A stretch of 64,000 bases of DNA from Aquisalibacillus elongatus (GTDB lineage Bacteria > Bacillota > Bacilli > Bacillales > Alkalibacillaceae): contig NZ_RKRF01000007.1 in the NCBI RefSeq assembly GCF_003843875.1, positions 1 to 64,000 on the forward strand, given 5' to 3'. The position numbers and the translations under genes were made by a program. The notes under the pieces are model-generated. The model worked only from the letters and a program-made list of their open reading frames with translations. It ran no database searches and was not told where the DNA came from. Position 1 is the stretch's first letter; each line of letters begins with the position of its first letter. Below, piece after piece: positions 61,281 through 64,000 of the stretch.

Positions 61281-62189
61281 ATGGCGCAATTAGTGAAACT
61301 ACAGGATTATATTTCTCGATACGAAATTGATATGTTTCGTTATCCGAGCCAATTTATCAGAATGAAAAAGGATAATTACGCACGTTTGAGGCAGCAGTGG
61401 GAAGATGAACAGGCCACACCTCAAATCGCAGAACCTGAAGAAATAGAAGAGAAGAAATCGTTTTTTAAGAAATGGTTTAAGAGAAAAGACCAATTTGATG
61501 TCTGGGAAGATGATGAGGAAGAAGCGATTCCTCTGCCAGAGCAAGAGAGTGAACTGAAATATTTTTTCTTAGATCGTGTTTTCTCTTTTCAGTTGAAATG
61601 GGCTTCTAGTACCCTTCAAGAAGTGTCTTATTTTGACCGATATTATGAACATGATCTATTGTTGAAGTACTTTTTACAGCGTTTTCCGGATACATATCTA
61701 TTATTCTATAACCCTATTTTTAAACTAAAAAAAGCTGTTGTCGAGGCGGACGTGATGTTAATTACTCCAACTGAGATTCAGTGTATTGTGGTTTTAGATC
61801 AGGAGGGTGAAAACATTACATACCAGCCGGTTGATGATCGGAAGTGGATGAAAGTACAAGACGGAGTGGAAAAGCAAATTGTAAGCCCGCTTGTGTCGCT
61901 TAAACGGACAGAGAAAACCATTAAGAGTATTTTAGATTACAATGAGCTTGAGTTTCCGATAAAGAAGGTTGTTTTAACCCAACATAATCAAATTCGACAT
62001 CAACAAGCTCCGTACCAAACGGAGTACGTCGATGAGACGAACTACGCTGAATGGTTTGAACGTCAGCGTGAGACAAGTTACCCAATCAAATATCAACAGT
62101 TGAAAGTCTCAGAAGCCTTATTAGAACATACACAAAAAACGTTTGTTAAACGCCCGATCTGGATGGACGAAGATCAGGACATGACGTAG
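61281..62189 (+). CDS. YtlQ-like conserved protein of unknown function
   Basis: A 302-aa protein. It begins MAQLVKLQDYISRYEIDMFR with PSQFIRMKKDNYARLRQQWE, then has a KRKDQFDVWEDDEEEAIPLP acidic insert. The middle (VVEADVMLITPTEIQCIVVL) and LKRTEKTIKSIL resemble nuclease-related (NERD-type) folds. It fits YtlQ by position. ATG 61281 follows AAGGTGG; the GTG at 61272 overlaps that site. The function is unknown. Confidence 0.72.
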   Translation: MAQLVKLQDYISRYEIDMFRYPSQFIRMKKDNYARLRQQWEDEQATPQIAEPEEIEEKKSFFKKWFKRKDQFDVWEDDEEEAIPLPEQESELKYFFLDRVFSFQLKWASSTLQEVSYFDRYYEHDLLLKYFLQRFPDTYLLFYNPIFKLKKAVVEADVMLITPTEIQCIVVLDQEGENITYQPVDDRKWMKVQDGVEKQIVSPLVSLKRTEKTIKSILDYNELEFPIKKVVLTQHNQIRHQQAPYQTEYVDETNYAEWFERQRETSYPIKYQQLKVSEALLEHTQKTFVKRPIWMDEDQDMT

Positions 62190-62209
62190 TATAAGGGGAA
62201 TTGTGGAGC

Positions 62210-63142
62210 ATGAATGTGTTCATCATTAATCCAGTAGCTGGCAGTGGTAAAGGTGAGCAGGTGGTTCAAAACTATCTTGTTGAGCATCCTGAATTAAAAG
62301 GATCCTTTAAAACGTATGTGACGGAGTACCCGGGTCATGCGAAAGAATTGGCAAGGCAGGTAGCCACGTTATATTCAGAATCTATTAAGCTACTAATTGT
62401 TGTGGGTGGCGATGGGACCATGTATGAGGTGTTGAATGGCCTTAAAGATTTCAGTGGTATTCCTTTAGCCTTTATACCGGTTGGTTCTGGAAATGATTTT
62501 GCAAGAGGGTGTGCGATGCCGCTTAAGCCCACCATCAATTTGCACGAGACGTTACATGATGTTTCATTACATCCTTACTGGGCTGGCAAATATAAAACGG
62601 ATTTTAAACATGACCGACATGAGAAGTTATTTGCTTCTAGTTTGGGGTTTGGCTTTGATGCTGAAGTTGCATCTCTGGCCAATGAATCAAGAGCGAAAAA
62701 GTGGTTAAACAAAGCTCGGTTAAAATATCTCGTTTACATTTATGGATTAATTTTGATGACGTTTAAGTTTAAACCAAAAAAATTAAAATTAATTTATGAT
62801 GGCAAAGAGCGTGATCTGACGGGGATTTGGATGCTAACGGTGAGCAATCATCCTTATTTTGGTGGTGGCATGAAAATAGCACCTAATGCTACAATAAACA
62901 AACAAACTTTTTACATAACGATTGTTCATCAAATTTCCAAATGGAAGCTTTTGTGCTTATTTTTAACTGTATTTTTCGGCAAACATCTACAGTTAAAAGA
63001 AGTTGAGACCTTCCAAGTAACTGACTTAGAATTGACGTCAGATCAAAAGCTGACTTATCATGCCGATGGCTTCACAGACTCCTGCTATCGGTGCCTCGTT
63101 CGTAAAGATCCAAATGCTAGATTAGTGAAGAGAAAATTGTAG
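62210..63142 (+). CDS. Diacylglycerol kinase / lipid kinase family protein (YtlR-like)
   Basis: A 310-aa DAGK-catalytic protein: VFIINPVAGSGKGEQVVQNY, VVGGDGTMYEVLNGL (ATP site), IPVGSGNDFARG, GFGFDAEVA and FTDSC-type end (YHADGFTDSCYRC). It phosphorylates a lipid or related hydroxyl compound. ATG 62210 with TGTGGAGC just ahead. The order ytlQ-ytlR-ytmP supports YtlR. Confidence 0.88.
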   Translation: MNVFIINPVAGSGKGEQVVQNYLVEHPELKGSFKTYVTEYPGHAKELARQVATLYSESIKLLIVVGGDGTMYEVLNGLKDFSGIPLAFIPVGSGNDFARGCAMPLKPTINLHETLHDVSLHPYWAGKYKTDFKHDRHEKLFASSLGFGFDAEVASLANESRAKKWLNKARLKYLVYIYGLILMTFKFKPKKLKLIYDGKERDLTGIWMLTVSNHPYFGGGMKIAPNATINKQTFYITIVHQISKWKLLCLFLTVFFGKHLQLKEVETFQVTDLELTSDQKLTYHADGFTDSCYRCLVRKDPNARLVKRKL

Positions 63143-63247
63143 AAATTACGTTTGTCCCCTTGAAACGCTTTGGGGATATAGGTTAATCTAGTTGAGTCTT
63201 GTTTTAATCATGCGTTTTGCATCATGGACAAAAAGTAGGTGAGTGAA

Positions 63248-64000
63248 TTGGAACATGTACTTGGTTCCGAATGGTCCATATCTCCTGCAGGTGGTACAAC
63301 AGGAGAGGCCTTTTTAGCTGAAAAACAGAATGAAAAACTATTTTTAAAACGTAATTCTTCACCGTTTTTAGCCGTTTTATCAGCAGAAGGAATTGTTCCG
63401 AAGCTGGTTTGGACAAAGCGATTAGAAAATGGTGACGTCATTACCGCACAGAAATGGCTAGAAGGTCGAGTCCTTTCGAAAAACGAAATGAAAGAACAAA
63501 AGGTTGCTAAACTATTAAGTAAAATCCATCACTCATCTGAGATTTTACATTTATTCATGCGAATGGGTAAAAAACCTTTAGAACCAGCCAATTTACTTGT
63601 GCGTTTAATTAATCAATATAGAGGCAATCAGCGCGTTGACCAAGCATTGATTGCGCATGCGTTAGAGTTTTTACACAAGCATTTAGAGCAAGTGAAAACA
63701 CCTGAGAGAGTCGTTTGTCACTCAGACCTTAACCATGAAAACTGGTTGCAAGGTGAAGATGATCACTTATATTTAATCGATTGGGATCAGGCAGTCATTG
63801 CCGACCCAGCGTTAGATTTAAGTTTATTACTCTATCAGTACGTTCCGCGTGAGCAGTGGGATGAATGGCTCGAACAGTATGGAGTCACGCTGACACATAA
63901 TCTTCATATGCGGATTCAATGGTATATGATTGCTTTATCATTATCTTATTATATTTGGTATTTAGAGCAGGACCACGATGAGTACGCGATGAAATGGAAA
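63248..64000 (+). CDS. YtmP-like aminoglycoside/choline-kinase-type phosphotransferase (partial, runs off the window)
   Basis: At least 251 codons in one open frame to the last base of the window. An N-terminal kinase-like lobe (SPAGGTTGEAFLAEKQ; KLFLKRNSSPFLAVLSAEG with the lysine) is followed by the catalytic HSDLNHENWL and the metal-binding LIDWDQAV. This is the APH/choline-kinase fold; YtmP follows ytlR in B. subtilis. The start is TTG 63248 with TAGGTGAG ahead; GTG 63239 is possible. The C-terminus is missing. Confidence 0.85.
   Translation, partial: MEHVLGSEWSISPAGGTTGEAFLAEKQNEKLFLKRNSSPFLAVLSAEGIVPKLVWTKRLENGDVITAQKWLEGRVLSKNEMKEQKVAKLLSKIHHSSEILHLFMRMGKKPLEPANLLVRLINQYRGNQRVDQALIAHALEFLHKHLEQVKTPERVVCHSDLNHENWLQGEDDHLYLIDWDQAVIADPALDLSLLLYQYVPREQWDEWLEQYGVTLTHNLHMRIQWYMIALSLSYYIWYLEQDHDEYAMKWK

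Overview
The window looks like a low-GC, spore-forming, salt-adapted member of the Bacillaceae. Three observations support this. There is a CwlJ-type cortex-lytic enzyme gene. There is a choline-to-glycine-betaine locus (gbsR, gbsA, betA) with an orphan betaine-binding lipoprotein nearby. The right end carries the gene order murJ(ytgP)-rsuA type(ytzG)-ytzE-ytlP-ytlQ-ytlR-ytmP that I know from Bacillus subtilis. Many genes use TTG or GTG starts behind strong purine-rich ribosome binding sites.

Layout. 1-280: end of an rRNA operon (23S 3' end, 5S, terminator). 449-3732: rlmD, two GNAT acetyltransferases, and a Phd-antitoxin-like/Uma2-nuclease fusion behind a near-perfect palindrome. 3846-10600: osmoprotection block, with gbsR divergent from gbsA-betA, a lipoprotein, a small P-loop kinase, an OpuAC-like binding protein and two tiny ORFs. 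10607-11047: cwlJ. 11270-31449: a very AT-rich defence island containing a UvrD-type helicase with an embedded nuclease-like segment, a Septu-like HNH/ATPase pair, McrBC (mcrB frameshifted), a SIR2-domain protein, a membrane protein of conflict-system type, a gene remnant, and a two-gene PLD-helicase/adenine-methylase system. Just right of the island, at 31628-31669, lies an orphan 3' half of a tRNA(Val)-like gene with its own terminator, which looks like an attachment-site scar.

31750-36324: small accessory genes (NUDIX, GNAT, membrane-bound Mrr-like protein, P-loop kinase, beta-hydroxyacid dehydrogenase). 36520-42702: glycerol regulon, with glpP, a membrane alpha/beta hydrolase where glpF would be expected, glpK and glpD. 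Two leader terminators share a conserved 5' element that is probably the GlpP target. 42832-45166: rhodanese-MBL persulfide dioxygenase type protein behind a CstR-like operator, then DUF2243 and YdhK-like genes. 45362-46114: exoA. 46320-50001: GntR(YtrA)-regulated ABC operon with three matching inverted repeats. 50001-56219: VOC protein, amino acid permease overlapping adaA, GrpB, methyltransferase, GNATs and small membrane proteins. 56619-64000: conserved housekeeping cluster.

Items most worth attention are: (i) the PLD-helicase plus ISP-like methylase pair, which reads like a split type ISP restriction system with a different nuclease; (ii) four intergenic arrays, at about 45.2, 53.6, 55.0 and 56.5 kb, with different sequences but the same 21-bp period; (iii) an 18-bp motif GTTAAA-n6-TTTAAC found in the gbsR/gbsA gap and, in weaker form, twice upstream of the orphan betaine-binding protein, suggesting one GbsR regulon; (iv) a glycerol regulon in which a GlpP-controlled membrane hydrolase takes the place of glpF. 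All functional statements come from reading motifs by eye; no database search was run.
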